Shown: positions 8,757 through 18,844 of the stretch, piece after piece
Layout: the number at the start of each line of letters is the position of its first letter
Position numbering within the stretch: the stretch's first letter is position 1
Assembly (NCBI GenBank): GCA_963798435.1
Contig: CAWCTF010000008.1
Location: forward strand, 434,001 to 498,000
Direction: 5' to 3'
DNA from: JALHST01 sp963798435
GTDB taxonomy: Bacteria > Bacteroidota > Bacteroidia > Flavobacteriales > Flavobacteriaceae
Length of the DNA stretch: 64,000 nucleotides
The notes under the pieces: model-generated
Told to the model about the DNA's origin: nothing
Databases searched by the model: none
Seen by the model: only the letters and a program-made list of their open reading frames with translations
Made by a program: the position numbers and the translations under genes

Positions 8757-11700
8757 TTGAAAAAAGGGGCAAAAAAAAATCTTAAATCCGTATTTAAGCT
8801 TATTTTTCTGTGTATCCTATTCTCTGTGGCCACCGGAACTTCGTGGGCCCAGGATACAGGGGAAGAAGAAGCCAGCGAGCAAGTGACCGATTCGGTCAAG
8901 ACGGGATTTTCCCTCGGAAGAATCGAACTTGAGAACCCCAAGAGCATCGTCTCAAAGTACATTTACGATCCCAAACTTGACCGGTATATCTACAATGAAA
9001 GTATTGGTGATTTTGACATTGGATACCCAATAATCCTTACCCCGGAACAATATATGGAGTTGGTGCGCAAAGAAGGCATCAAAGCATATTTTAAGGAGAA
9101 GTCAGATGCCTATTCCGGAAAGAAGGAGGGGAGTGAGGAAGCCCGAAAGAACCTATTGCCGAATTTTTACGTCAACAACGATTTTTTTCAGACCATTTTT
9201 GGGGGAAATACCATTGAAGTAATCCCGCAGGGTTCGGTGGCCATGGATCTCGGTATCATCTGGCAGAAAAATGATAATCCGTCTTTATCCCCGAGAAATC
9301 GAACCAACCTTTCTTTCGATTTCGATCAAAGAATTAGCCTAAGTATGTTGGGCAAGGTAGGGGAACGGTTGCAAGTAACCGCCAATTACGATACCGAAGC
9401 GACCTTCGATTTCCAAAATATCGTAAAATTAGATTATACGCCTACCGAGGATGATATTTTACAATCGATTGAAGTGGGAAATGTAAACATGCCCTTGAAC
9501 AGCTCTTTGATTACCGGCGCCCAAAGTTTGTTCGGGGTTAAGACTCAACTGCAATTTGGAAAGACAAAAGTGACCGCCGTATTTTCAGAGCAGCGATCCC
9601 AAAACAATACCGTAGTGGCCCAAGGGGGTGGTACACTCAATGAATTTACGCTGACCGCCTTGGATTATGATGAGGACAAACACTTTTTTTTATCGCACTA
9701 TTTTAGGGATAACTACGATGCGGCCCTCGAAAACTACCCTTACATCAGAAGTCAAATTCAAATAACGCGTTTAGAAGTCTGGGTAACCAACAGAAACCAG
9801 CAGACCCTAAATGTTCGAAACGTGGTAGCCTTGCAGGATTTGGGAGAATTCAATGCCCAGGATACGCGAATCGGGCAAGCCAACGGGAATCCTGCCGGCT
9901 TTTTCAATATGTCAGGTCCGAACAACGATCTTCCCAGAAACAATGCAAATGACTATGATCCGGCCATGATCGGTGCTGGGGGTGCCCTTACTATGAGTAT
10001 CCGTGATATCGCCACCATCGAAAATGGGTTCAATGTACCAGGGTATTCGGTAAACCAAGGGTTCGATTATGCGATTTTAGAAAATGCCCGTAAACTTGAA
10101 CAAGGAAGGGACTATGATTTTAATTCCCAGCTGGGATACGTATCCTTGAACCAGCGGTTGAGCAATGATGAAGTATTAGGGGTGGCATTTCAATACACCT
10201 ATAATGGGGAGGTTTTTCAAGTTGGTGAATTCGCTAATGGTGGACTTGACGCCACTACGGTTTCAGGAGGCATTAATCCAATCATCAACAACAACACACT
10301 TATCCTTAAATTATTAAAGAGCAATATTACTTCGGTATCCGATCCGATATGGGACTTGATGATGAAGAATATCTATGCAACAGGTGCCTTTCGGTTAAGT
10401 CAGGAGGATTTTAAAATGAATATATTATATTCAGATCCGACCCCTAGAAATTATATTACAGCGGTTGATCCGGCGACCTGGCCTGCCGAACTCGATGACA
10501 AGATCCTTTTAAACGTATTTAATTTCGATCGTCTCAATGTATATAACGACGTGCAAAGCGGTGGGGACGGCTTCTTTGATTTTGTTCCGGGCATAACGGT
10601 CGATATGCAGGGCGGGCGTATCATCTTTACCAAAGTCGAGCCTTTCGGTGAATATTTATTCAATAGATTGGGCGGTGGTACCTATGATGTTGCCAATGAT
10701 CAGGGCTATAATTCGAACCAAAAGCAGTACGTTTTTAGAAACCTATACGCTTCTACCAAAGCGGCCTCCCGGGAAGATGCCGAAAAAAACAGGTTTATTT
10801 TAAAGGGACGCTACAAATCAGAAGGAAGTAATGGTATTCCTATTGGGGCCTTTAATGTCCCACGGGGCTCGGTACGGGTCACTGCTGGTGGGCGACAATT
10901 GCAGGAAGGAATCGATTATACCGTGAATTACCAGGCTGGAACAGTACAGATCTTGGATCCCAGTTTGGAGGCTTCAAATACGCCTATCAATATCTCAGTA
11001 GAGAATACAGCCGTTTTTGGCCAACAGACGCGTCGATTTACGGGCATCAATGTCGAGCACCAATTTAATAAGAACTTCGTGTTGGGGACAACCCTCCTGA
11101 ACCTCAATGAACGCCCGTTGACACAGAAATCAAATTATGGGGTCGAACCCGTGAACAACACCATTTTTGGTTTAAACGGAAATTACTCCACTGAAATTCC
11201 GTTTTTAACGCGGATGGTCAATAAATTGCCCAATATCGATACCGATGTGCCTTCGAATTTGTCATTACGTGCAGAGATTGCCTGGCTGAAACCGAATTCC
11301 CCGAAGAATGCAGATTTTCAAGGCGAGACGACCACCTATCTCGATGACTTCGAAGGGGCGCAGGCCTTGATCGACATTCGTTCCTCCCTTGGATGGACCA
11401 TGGCCAGTACGCCCTTGGAATTTGGCGAAGTGCCCGATGAAAAGCTCTATGGCGGTTCACCTGATGATGCCAATAATTTATTGAACGGCTATGGGAGGGC
11501 GAAAATGGCCTGGTATACCATCGATCCAATTTTTTATACCAATCAACGCCCGACCGGGATTAGTGATAGTGATATTTCGACGAACACGACACGACGAATC
11601 TATATCGACGAGGTATTCCCTCAGACCGACGTGGCACAGGGCCAGACGACCGTTCAGGGAACCCTAGATTTGGCATACTACCCCAATCAAAAAGGCCCAT

Positions 11701-14700
11701 ACAATAATAATGACAATTTTAATGGCCTTGCTCCAGAGAATAAATGGGCCGGGATGATGCGTTCCTTGAGCAGTACCAATTTTGAACAGTCGAATGTTGA
11801 ATTCATCCAATTCTGGGTACTAGACCCCTATGTCGACGGTATCGCTACCAGCCCTGGGGAACTGGTCATTAACCTAGGGAACATTTCCGAGGACATACTA
11901 AAGGATGGCCGGAAACAATATGAAAACGGATTGCCCGATGTAGATAGTACCGAAGCTACGGCTTCGACTTCATGGGGAGAAGTGCCACAGACCCAAGCGC
12001 TTGTGTATGCTTTTGATGCCAGTGAAACCAACCGGGGCCTTCAGGATATCGGCTATGATGGCCTGAACGATGCCCAGGAAGCAGCGGTTTATACCTCCAA
12101 TCAAGGTGCAGACCCGGCTGGGGACAACTATACTTATTATCTCAATAAAGATGGGGGAATCCTCGAACGGTATGTAGACTTTAACAATCCCGAAGGTAAT
12201 TCCCCAGTTCAGGTAACGAACACCAATAGGGGCTCCACTACCTTGCCCGACGTTGAGGATATTGACCGTGACCTCACCATGAATACGGTGAATAGTTACT
12301 ATGAATATCGCATCCCCATCAAGCCCAATACCGTTAAAGATGACAAATATGTTACCGATATTAAGGAAGATCCTACACCGACTTTGCCAGACGGTAGTCA
12401 GTTGAACAGCCGATGGATCCAGTACAAGATCCCTTTAAGCGATTTTACCAAGGCGCTCGGAGGTATAAATGATTTTCGGTCGATTAGTTTTATGCGGATG
12501 TACCTCACCGGATTTAATAGTGATGTCGTCTTGCGATTTGCAACCTTGGACCTTGTTAGGGGTGATTGGCGTACCTATACAAAATCATTGCAGCCCGATG
12601 TTGATCCAGATCCATCAGACGATGGTACCCTTGTAGATGTGAATACCGTAAACATTGAAGAGAATTCAGTACGTACGCCCATTCCTTATATATTACCGCC
12701 AGGGGTCGTTCGCGAACGTCTGAACAACAACAATACGATCATCCGCCAAAATGAACAATCGCTTTCGTTCGTAGTTAATAATCTAATGCCCGAAGATTCC
12801 CGCGGCGTTTTTAAAAATGTCGATATCGATGTACGTCAATACAAAAAAATAAGGATGTTCATTCATGCTGAAGAAATCTCGGAAACCGACTATCCGAACG
12901 GCGCAGAACCCCTGGTCGGATTTTTGCGGATAGGCACTGATTTTTCACAAAATTTCTATCAAATAGAATTGCCTTTGCAATTTACCCCCTTTGGTTCAAC
13001 TTCTGAAAACGATATATGGCCGGAAGCGAATAATATTGACATCGATCTTTCCGATTTGAACAAGATAAAATCGATACGTATTAATAATAGGAGCACCATT
13101 CCTTTAAATCAACTTCAATTTTTTGATATCGAAAATGGGGCCATCACCCCGGTCGCCGAATTTGCCCCTAGGACCCCGGGCAGTTTGCGGGTCGGGATTC
13201 AAGGAAATCCCTCTTTGGGTAGTATCCGGGGGATGATGGTAGGCGTCAAGAATACCGATGATCTAGCGGCCAGGGGAGAGATCTGGTTCGATGAGCTTCG
13301 TTTAAGCGGTTTGGACAATAATGGCGGATGGGCAGCCGTAGCAGCATTGGATGCCAATATAGCCGATTTCGCGAATGTCTCGGCCACAGGGGGCAAAAGT
13401 ACCTCTGGGTTTGGGGCCATCGATCAAATGCCCAATGAGCGCGCCCGCGAAGATGCCATCTCCTATGATGTGGTCACCAATGTGAACCTCGGTCAAATGT
13501 TGCCCAAAAAATGGGGCATACAAGTGCCCTTTAATTATGGTGTTTCCGAAGAAAAGATAACCCCAGAATTCGATCCTGTGTACGACGATCTTAAACTCGA
13601 TGATCTAATTGCCTCGGCACCTGATCAGCAAACAGCCGATGCAATCAAAGAACAGGCAGAGGAATATACGAAGCGCACGAGCATCAATTTTATCGGGGTG
13701 CAAAAAAATAGGAGCGAAGAGGCGGAGGCAAATTTTTATGATATCGAGAATTTCACCTTCAATTATTCGTATAATGAAACAGATCATCGCGATTTTGAGA
13801 TTGCCAGCTTGCGAGATCAAAATGTGGTGACAGGCTTGGTATACAATCATAATTTCAAACCTTTGGAAGTTGCCCCGTTTGCCAAAAAAGACTCGTTGTT
13901 TACAGGGAACTATTGGAAATGGCTCAAAGAATTGAACCTCAGCTTGCTGCCGGCGAGTATTTCGGTAAATTCGAATATCAACCGACAGTTTAACCAGCAA
14001 CGCTTTCGGGATGTTGTCGAAGATGGTGTAGATCGCCTGCAATTGCCTTTATTACAGCAGCGCAACTATCAGTTCAACTGGCAATATGCCATTAACTATA
14101 GCCTGACAAAATCACTACGCCTTAACCTTACGGCCTCCAACAATAGCATTGTCAGAAATTATTTGGGCGATACCCGGGACACAGAGGGAAATCTCGAAGT
14201 CTTTAATGAACTCAATCTTTGGGACGGATTTTTCAATATCGGGGTACCCAATCGCCATTCCCAACAAATGCAATTGAATTATGAATTGCCCTTCGCAAAG
14301 ATCCCGGCACTCGACTTCATGAATGCACAGTATAGCTATACCAGTAATTTTGAATGGCAACGAGGCGGTGACGCCTTAAGCCAGGCAGTTGCCATAGCAC
14401 AGAATCCGTTGACGCCCTTGAGTGAACTGGATCCCATTTCAATCAATACCGTACAAAATGCCAATACCCATAATCTCACGGCATCGATGAGCCTGCAGAA
14501 ATTTTATGACCTTTTGGGCCTAAAGAAGGCCGATGGCAAAACAATGGCGAATGCAAGCACCCCAGTACGTCTTGATAAGGCAGGGAATCCGGCCAAGAAC
14601 GCTGCGCCTCCCGCAAAGAAGAGTAGTGGTCTATTTAACACCGCGGTCGATGTTTTGACCATGGTCAAAAGGCTCAATGTAAATTATAATGAGAGCAATG

Positions 14701-15983
14701 GTACCGTGCTTCCGGGCTACACCCAATCAATCGGTTTTATTGGAACCACAAAACCTTCTTTGGGCTTTGTCTTTGGGAGTCAGGCCGATGTTCGATTTGA
14801 GGCTGCCAAGAATGGTTGGTTGACGACCTATCCTGATTTCAACGATCAGTTCTTACGACGTACCAACCGGCAACTGAACCTGACAGCTACCGCCCAGCCG
14901 TCACAGGATCTCACCATTGATTTGTTGGCCGACCGACAGTATTCGAATAGTTTTCAGGAAAACTATGATTATGATTCATGGAGACAAGAAAAGAATTCGT
15001 TGATCAATGAGTATGGTAACTTTAGTATTTCGACCCTGATGATCGGTACGGTCTTTCGAAAAAGCGACGAATTCAATTCGGCGAATTTCGAAAAATTCAA
15101 GGAAAACAGAATTATTATTGCCAATCGATTGGCGGCCAACAATGGCCAGACTGGCGCGGTCGATGCCGAGGGTTTCCCCGAATTATTTGGTAAAACACAA
15201 CAAGATGTGCTATTGCCTGCATTTTTTGCCGCTTATACCGGTCAGGATCCCAATAACGTAAAATTAGACGTATTCAGAAAGATACCGATACCCAATTGGA
15301 ATATCAAGTATACCGGGTTAATGCGTAACAAATGGTTCAAAAAGCAATTCAAACGGTTTTCGTTGAGCCATGGGTATCGGGCCGCTTATAGTATCAACTC
15401 CTTCCAGACCAATTTAGAACGTACCCAACTCATAACCGACGGGGCGGCTCCGATCGATAGTGAGACCGGTGACCTGCTCCCCGAGTATATCTTGAACAAT
15501 GTTACCCTTACCGATCAGTTCAATCCCTTGATGCGGGTCGATTTTGAAATGCAGAATTCGGTAAGCGTCCTCGCCGAAGTACGCACCGATAGGGCCATGT
15601 CCTTGAGCTTTGACAACAACCTGATGACCGAAATCGATGGCAAGGAATATACGGTTGGTCTGGGCTATCGTATTAAGGATGTTCAATTCGTGACCAATAT
15701 CGGAGGAAATAAAACCCGCTTAAAAGGGGATTTAAATTTGAAGGCAGATGTCACGCTACGGGATAATATCACGATTATTCGAAATCTTGATATTGACAAC
15801 AATCAGATTACTTCGGGTCAAAATTTGATGTCGATCAAATTTACAGCCGATTATGCGTTGAGTAAAAACCTGAATGCACTTTTTTTCTACGACCATTCGT
15901 TCTCCAAATTTGCGGTTTCTACCGCTTTTCCACAAACGACGATCAATACCGGGTTTACCTTACGGTATAATTTCGGGAATTAA
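8757..15983 (+). CDS. sprA: SprA, type IX secretion outer-membrane translocon / gliding motility protein
   Basis: A giant outer-membrane beta-barrel that forms the T9SS export pore and is needed for gliding motility in flavobacteria. The product is 2408 residues, the family size. A TTG start at 8757 gives a basic N-terminus (KKGAKKNLK) followed by a hydrophobic signal segment ending near SWAQD; no ATG lies nearby in frame. The body is rich in alternating aromatic beta-strands, with Asn/Asp/Gly turns and repeated Ser/Thr-rich stretches, and it ends in a strand terminating in aromatic residues (LRYNFGN), as expected for a barrel inserted by BAM. It is probably co-transcribed with ruvA. T9SS partners are largely absent from this window except for the PorP/SprF-like protein near 53 kb. 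Confidence 0.95.
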   Translation: MKKGAKKNLKSVFKLIFLCILFSVATGTSWAQDTGEEEASEQVTDSVKTGFSLGRIELENPKSIVSKYIYDPKLDRYIYNESIGDFDIGYPIILTPEQYMELVRKEGIKAYFKEKSDAYSGKKEGSEEARKNLLPNFYVNNDFFQTIFGGNTIEVIPQGSVAMDLGIIWQKNDNPSLSPRNRTNLSFDFDQRISLSMLGKVGERLQVTANYDTEATFDFQNIVKLDYTPTEDDILQSIEVGNVNMPLNSSLITGAQSLFGVKTQLQFGKTKVTAVFSEQRSQNNTVVAQGGGTLNEFTLTALDYDEDKHFFLSHYFRDNYDAALENYPYIRSQIQITRLEVWVTNRNQQTLNVRNVVALQDLGEFNAQDTRIGQANGNPAGFFNMSGPNNDLPRNNANDYDPAMIGAGGALTMSIRDIATIENGFNVPGYSVNQGFDYAILENARKLEQGRDYDFNSQLGYVSLNQRLSNDEVLGVAFQYTYNGEVFQVGEFANGGLDATTVSGGINPIINNNTLILKLLKSNITSVSDPIWDLMMKNIYATGAFRLSQEDFKMNILYSDPTPRNYITAVDPATWPAELDDKILLNVFNFDRLNVYNDVQSGGDGFFDFVPGITVDMQGGRIIFTKVEPFGEYLFNRLGGGTYDVANDQGYNSNQKQYVFRNLYASTKAASREDAEKNRFILKGRYKSEGSNGIPIGAFNVPRGSVRVTAGGRQLQEGIDYTVNYQAGTVQILDPSLEASNTPINISVENTAVFGQQTRRFTGINVEHQFNKNFVLGTTLLNLNERPLTQKSNYGVEPVNNTIFGLNGNYSTEIPFLTRMVNKLPNIDTDVPSNLSLRAEIAWLKPNSPKNADFQGETTTYLDDFEGAQALIDIRSSLGWTMASTPLEFGEVPDEKLYGGSPDDANNLLNGYGRAKMAWYTIDPIFYTNQRPTGISDSDISTNTTRRIYIDEVFPQTDVAQGQTTVQGTLDLAYYPNQKGPYNNNDNFNGLAPENKWAGMMRSLSSTNFEQSNVEFIQFWVLDPYVDGIATSPGELVINLGNISEDILKDGRKQYENGLPDVDSTEATASTSWGEVPQTQALVYAFDASETNRGLQDIGYDGLNDAQEAAVYTSNQGADPAGDNYTYYLNKDGGILERYVDFNNPEGNSPVQVTNTNRGSTTLPDVEDIDRDLTMNTVNSYYEYRIPIKPNTVKDDKYVTDIKEDPTPTLPDGSQLNSRWIQYKIPLSDFTKALGGINDFRSISFMRMYLTGFNSDVVLRFATLDLVRGDWRTYTKSLQPDVDPDPSDDGTLVDVNTVNIEENSVRTPIPYILPPGVVRERLNNNNTIIRQNEQSLSFVVNNLMPEDSRGVFKNVDIDVRQYKKIRMFIHAEEISETDYPNGAEPLVGFLRIGTDFSQNFYQIELPLQFTPFGSTSENDIWPEANNIDIDLSDLNKIKSIRINNRSTIPLNQLQFFDIENGAITPVAEFAPRTPGSLRVGIQGNPSLGSIRGMMVGVKNTDDLAARGEIWFDELRLSGLDNNGGWAAVAALDANIADFANVSATGGKSTSGFGAIDQMPNERAREDAISYDVVTNVNLGQMLPKKWGIQVPFNYGVSEEKITPEFDPVYDDLKLDDLIASAPDQQTADAIKEQAEEYTKRTSINFIGVQKNRSEEAEANFYDIENFTFNYSYNETDHRDFEIASLRDQNVVTGLVYNHNFKPLEVAPFAKKDSLFTGNYWKWLKELNLSLLPASISVNSNINRQFNQQRFRDVVEDGVDRLQLPLLQQRNYQFNWQYAINYSLTKSLRLNLTASNNSIVRNYLGDTRDTEGNLEVFNELNLWDGFFNIGVPNRHSQQMQLNYELPFAKIPALDFMNAQYSYTSNFEWQRGGDALSQAVAIAQNPLTPLSELDPISINTVQNANTHNLTASMSLQKFYDLLGLKKADGKTMANASTPVRLDKAGNPAKNAAPPAKKSSGLFNTAVDVLTMVKRLNVNYNESNGTVLPGYTQSIGFIGTTKPSLGFVFGSQADVRFEAAKNGWLTTYPDFNDQFLRRTNRQLNLTATAQPSQDLTIDLLADRQYSNSFQENYDYDSWRQEKNSLINEYGNFSISTLMIGTVFRKSDEFNSANFEKFKENRIIIANRLAANNGQTGAVDAEGFPELFGKTQQDVLLPAFFAAYTGQDPNNVKLDVFRKIPIPNWNIKYTGLMRNKWFKKQFKRFSLSHGYRAAYSINSFQTNLERTQLITDGAAPIDSETGDLLPEYILNNVTLTDQFNPLMRVDFEMQNSVSVLAEVRTDRAMSLSFDNNLMTEIDGKEYTVGLGYRIKDVQFVTNIGGNKTRLKGDLNLKADVTLRDNITIIRNLDIDNNQITSGQNLMSIKFTADYALSKNLNALFFYDHSFSKFAVSTAFPQTTINTGFTLRYNFGN

Positions 15984-16186
15984 AACGCACAAAGTGTAAT
16001 AGTCTTCAAAGGCAATACCAGCAGTTGCGATATGCTTGCTAGGGGGTTGATCTGCCAATTGAATTCTGATATCAAACCGATAATTCAGCTGCTTTTTTTG
16101 GAAAGAAGGGAAAAAAATAAATAGTTGTGGTAAAACACCCGCCTACTGCTTGGTGTTTTTGGCGATTCTTGAACTTACATTTTTTC

Positions 16187-16217
16187 TTGAATACCTTTGG
16201 GGAATCAGTTACATTTG
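16187..16217 (+). promoter_or_regulatory. Bacteroidota-type promoter for gcvH
   Basis: A TTG at 16187-16189 is followed after 20 bp by TACATTTG at 16210-16217. This fits the Bacteroidota consensus of TTTG near -33 and TAnnTTTG near -7. It predicts a transcript start near 16222, about 19 bp before the gcvH ATG. Confidence 0.6.
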
Positions 16218-16240
16218 TTTCGCAAAAATAAAAACGTACA

Positions 16241-16621
16241 ATGAATATACCCTCAGAATTAAAGTACACTAAGGACCATGAATGGATCAAAATTGATGGT
16301 GACATCGCCACTGTAGGCATTACCGATTTTGCGCAAGGGGAATTAGGTGATATCGTATACGTAGAGGTTGAAACCTTGAACGAGACCTTGGGGCGTGAAG
16401 AGGTTTTTGGTACAGTCGAAGCGGTAAAAACAGTATCTGACCTGTTTTTGCCTTTAAGCGGGGAAATCATCGAGTTTAACGCGCTGCTGGAAGATGAACC
16501 TGAAAAGGTAAACGCTGACCCTTACGGTGACGGTTGGATGGTGAAGATCCAGCTAAGTGACCCCTCTGAGATCGAAACCCTCCTAAGTGCGGGAGACTAC
16601 AAAGAACTTATTGGTGCTTAA
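16241..16621 (+). CDS. gcvH: Glycine cleavage system H protein
   Basis: The lipoyl carrier that shuttles the aminomethyl intermediate between the P, T and L proteins of glycine cleavage. Its 126 residues match the family. The lipoylation site is K63 in the conserved EAVKTVSD motif, and the N-terminal YTKDHEWI is typical. The start has its own promoter (16187-16217). The 3' end overlaps the following VanZ-like gene by a few bases, which suggests translational coupling. The sprA-gcvH-vanZ-tonB order is common in flavobacteria. Confidence 0.97.
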   Translation: MNIPSELKYTKDHEWIKIDGDIATVGITDFAQGELGDIVYVEVETLNETLGREEVFGTVEAVKTVSDLFLPLSGEIIEFNALLEDEPEKVNADPYGDGWMVKIQLSDPSEIETLLSAGDYKELIGA

Positions 16622-17015
16622 AAAGCACGGCTTCACACTTCTTTTTTTTGGGTGGATGGTGTTCGTGACCTGGTCGAGTCTGGTTTCCCTATCAGACACC
16701 GACTTGCCAGTTTTCGATATTCCATATTTTGACAAAGTGGTTCATTTCACCTTCTATTTTGTGGCCGTTATCCTGGGAATTTTGAGTATGAACCAAAATG
16801 GTGCCATCCATTGGCGCTTTAATAAAGCGGCCGTTTTTTTTCTTGTCACAATGGTTCTTTTTGGTATAATTATTGAGATTATACAATATAATTTCACTTC
16901 AGATAGAATGGGTGATCCATTCGATGCGCTCGCAAATAGTTTTGGCGCGCTTTGTGGTGTATTGGTCATGAAATTCGCAGTTCAAAACAAGAATGGATTA
17001 AAATGGAGGCAATAA
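16614..17015 (+). CDS. VanZ-like small membrane protein
   Basis: A small integral membrane protein of about 133 residues with four predicted transmembrane segments. It shows the VanZ-family pattern of an acidic loop between helices (DIPYFDKVVHF) and a late conserved Asp/Arg region (TSDRMGDPFDALANSFGALCG). I chose a GTG at 16614 inside the end of gcvH; an in-frame TTG at 16611 is equally possible, and no early ATG exists before the first helix. The family is named after a teicoplanin-resistance protein, but its function in Bacteroidota is not established. Its position between gcvH and tonB is conserved in relatives. Confidence 0.8.
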   Translation: MLKKHGFTLLFFGWMVFVTWSSLVSLSDTDLPVFDIPYFDKVVHFTFYFVAVILGILSMNQNGAIHWRFNKAAVFFLVTMVLFGIIIEIIQYNFTSDRMGDPFDALANSFGALCGVLVMKFAVQNKNGLKWRQ

Positions 17016-17068
17016 TTGCTTTTTATATAATTATTTAATTAAATTAGCGAACCTTTAAATAGTAAGAT

Positions 17069-17773
17069 ATGGAACCAAAAAAGAATCCCAAAGCGGATGT
17101 AGGACGTAACAGCAGTCTTTATTTTGTAATAGGACTGGCGGCAGTTATGCTTTTGACCTATGTAGCATTCGAATGGAAAACCTATGACAAGGCGAATGAG
17201 TATGACATTTCAATGAATGTTGACGACAATTTGGACGAAGAGGTGCCCATGACAGAACAAATTAAAACACCGCCACCACCGCCACCACCAGCTGCACCTG
17301 AAATTATCGAGGTCGTGGAAGATGAGCAGGATGTCGAGGAAACGGTTATAGAATCTACCGAGACCAGTCAGGAAGAAGAGATTGTAGAAGTGGCCGATGT
17401 TGAGGTTGAGGATGTTGAGGAAGATGTCGATGTCCCTTTTGCAGTTATTGAAGATGTGCCTATTTTTCCTGGTTGTGAAGGCGCCAAGGATAAAAGGGCC
17501 TGTTTTAATGAAATGATCCAAAAACATGTTGGTAAAAACTTCCGATATCCAGAAATATCCCAGGAAATGGGTGTCCAAGGAAAGGTATATGTCAACTTCG
17601 TTATTCAAAAAGACGGAAGTATCGGCAATGTTAGGATGCGAGGTCCGGACAAAAACCTAGAGGATGAGGCCGCAAGGATTATTAGCAAACTGCCCAAAAT
17701 GACTCCAGGAAAACAAAGGGGTCGTGCGGTAAGGGTGCCTTTCAGCCTTCCAATTACATTTAAATTGCAATAG
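17069..17773 (+). CDS. Energy transducer TonB family protein
   Basis: Couples the proton motive force of the inner membrane to TonB-dependent outer-membrane receptors. The 234 residues comprise a short cytoplasmic N-terminus, one transmembrane helix (about 18-34), and a periplasmic linker with a run of prolines around 67-75 followed by a very acidic Glu/Val/Asp stretch to about 125. The C-terminal TonB domain (about 130-234) includes YPEISQEMGVQGKVYVNFVI, cut here to its core, and ends in RVPFSLPITFKLQ. The acidic linker replaces the usual Pro-Lys linker, which is common in flavobacteria. ExbB/ExbD are not nearby. A strong terminator follows. Confidence 0.93.
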   Translation: MEPKKNPKADVGRNSSLYFVIGLAAVMLLTYVAFEWKTYDKANEYDISMNVDDNLDEEVPMTEQIKTPPPPPPPAAPEIIEVVEDEQDVEETVIESTETSQEEEIVEVADVEVEDVEEDVDVPFAVIEDVPIFPGCEGAKDKRACFNEMIQKHVGKNFRYPEISQEMGVQGKVYVNFVIQKDGSIGNVRMRGPDKNLEDEAARIISKLPKMTPGKQRGRAVRVPFSLPITFKLQ

Positions 17774-17790
17774 TCGATTTCGAATATATT

Positions 17791-17824
17791 AAAAAGCCCT
17801 GGCACATTCGTCAGGGCTTTTTTT
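17791..17824 (+). terminator. Rho-independent terminator after tonB
   Basis: An 11-bp perfect stem (AAAAAGCCCTG with CAGGGCTTTTT) encloses a 10-nt loop and runs into a T tract. It lies between the convergent tonB-like and metallo-hydrolase genes and could serve both strands. Confidence 0.9.
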
Positions 17825-17847
17825 ATGTGTCAAATTTCCTAGTTACG

Positions 17848-18729
17848 TTAATTCCCTTTTAAGCTTACATAGAAGGTTTCACGCAACGCTTCCGGTTTTA
17901 TAAAACCGTTCCCATGAACTTCATCATAGGCTTCGGTTATGCTTGCATCTTTGATGACATCCTCAAGTGAAGCATTCGCCTTGATCGCCGCTTCGACTTT
18001 TGATTTAATGATTTCCAACATCACCACATATTTCTGAAGTGCTGCCTTATTAGAAGGCCTTCCGTGGCCCGGGATTATTTTGGTAGCATCATTGATCAGG
18101 AGCAGGGCTTTTTTATGGGCATTGATATACCCAGCGACACTGCCCCCGCTTTTAAGGTCGATAAAGGGATAACGTTCTGCAAAATAGGTGTCGCCCATAT
18201 GCAGTACATTATTTTCAGTAAAATAGACCATGGCATCCCCATCGGTATGGGCATTGTGTACATGAAATGCCATGATGGTCTCCTCCCCGTCGTGAAAGGT
18301 GATATCGTCTGAAAAAGTTATTTCAGGCAACATCTTTTCGTCGAAGGCCGTATTTTCAGATGGTTGGGCACTCAGTGTTTTTCTGACATTATCATGAGCC
18401 ACAAGGGTGGTTGCCTTTGAATTGAATTTGGCATTACCACCAGTATGGTCGCCATGCATATGTGTATTGAATAAAATGGCAATCGGTTTATCGGTTAAGG
18501 TCGCAATGGCCGATTTGATTTTTTCGCTCAAACGATCGAATTGATCATCGATCATAAACACATTTTCTTCTCCTACGAAGATTCCTATGTTGCCGCCTTG
18601 CCCAGTAAGCATATATACGTTACTCGAAAGGGTGTCGATGCTAATGGTAACTTCATCATCTTGTGCAAGTACATAGGTTATATTAAGAATGCACGCCAAA
18701 AGAAATAAAAGGGGTCTGTTTTTCATCAT
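17848..18729 (-). CDS. Exported MBL-fold metallo-hydrolase
   Basis: A 293-residue metallo-beta-lactamase-fold hydrolase with an N-terminal signal peptide (KNRPLLFLLACILNITYVLA). The zinc motif HxHxDH is present as THMHGDHTGG. Further metal-ligand regions follow in HNAHTDGDAMVYF, MGDTYF and IIPGHGRPSN. I selected the start at 18729, where two consecutive ATG codons precede KNRP; an upstream in-frame ATG would run into the divergent cyoE promoter. It resembles the broad periplasmic MBL group that includes subclass B-like lactamases and cyclase-type enzymes, but nothing fixes a substrate. It has its own -7 element and is divergent from the respiratory operon. Confidence 0.82.
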   Translation of the reverse strand: MMKNRPLLFLLACILNITYVLAQDDEVTISIDTLSSNVYMLTGQGGNIGIFVGEENVFMIDDQFDRLSEKIKSAIATLTDKPIAILFNTHMHGDHTGGNAKFNSKATTLVAHDNVRKTLSAQPSENTAFDEKMLPEITFSDDITFHDGEETIMAFHVHNAHTDGDAMVYFTENNVLHMGDTYFAERYPFIDLKSGGSVAGYINAHKKALLLINDATKIIPGHGRPSNKAALQKYVVMLEIIKSKVEAAIKANASLEDVIKDASITEAYDEVHGNGFIKPEALRETFYVSLKGN

Positions 18730-18764
18730 TGTATCCTGTTTAGGGTTATTATCTTGCTGTTTTC

Positions 18765-18772
18765 CAAAGATA
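18765..18772 (-). promoter_or_regulatory. -7 element for the metallo-hydrolase gene
   Basis: CAAAGATA on the top strand reads TATCTTTG on the bottom strand and matches TAnnTTTG. It predicts a start near 18760, about 30 bp before the ATG. No convincing -33 element is visible at the proper distance. Confidence 0.45.
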
Positions 18773-18792
18773 AGAGAAACATGCACAATTGA

Positions 18793-18823
18793 TTGGATAA
18801 AAATCATCGAGGGGCTATCTTTG
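18793..18823 (+). promoter_or_regulatory. Bacteroidota-type promoter for cyoE
   Basis: TTG at 18793-18795 and TATCTTTG at 18816-18823 are separated by 20 bp, a close fit to the Bacteroidota housekeeping consensus. The predicted transcript start is about 17 bp before the cyoE ATG at 18845. It lies back to back with the metallo-hydrolase promoter. Confidence 0.65.
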
Positions 18824-18844
18824 CGCCCTTATTCGAGTTGGAAA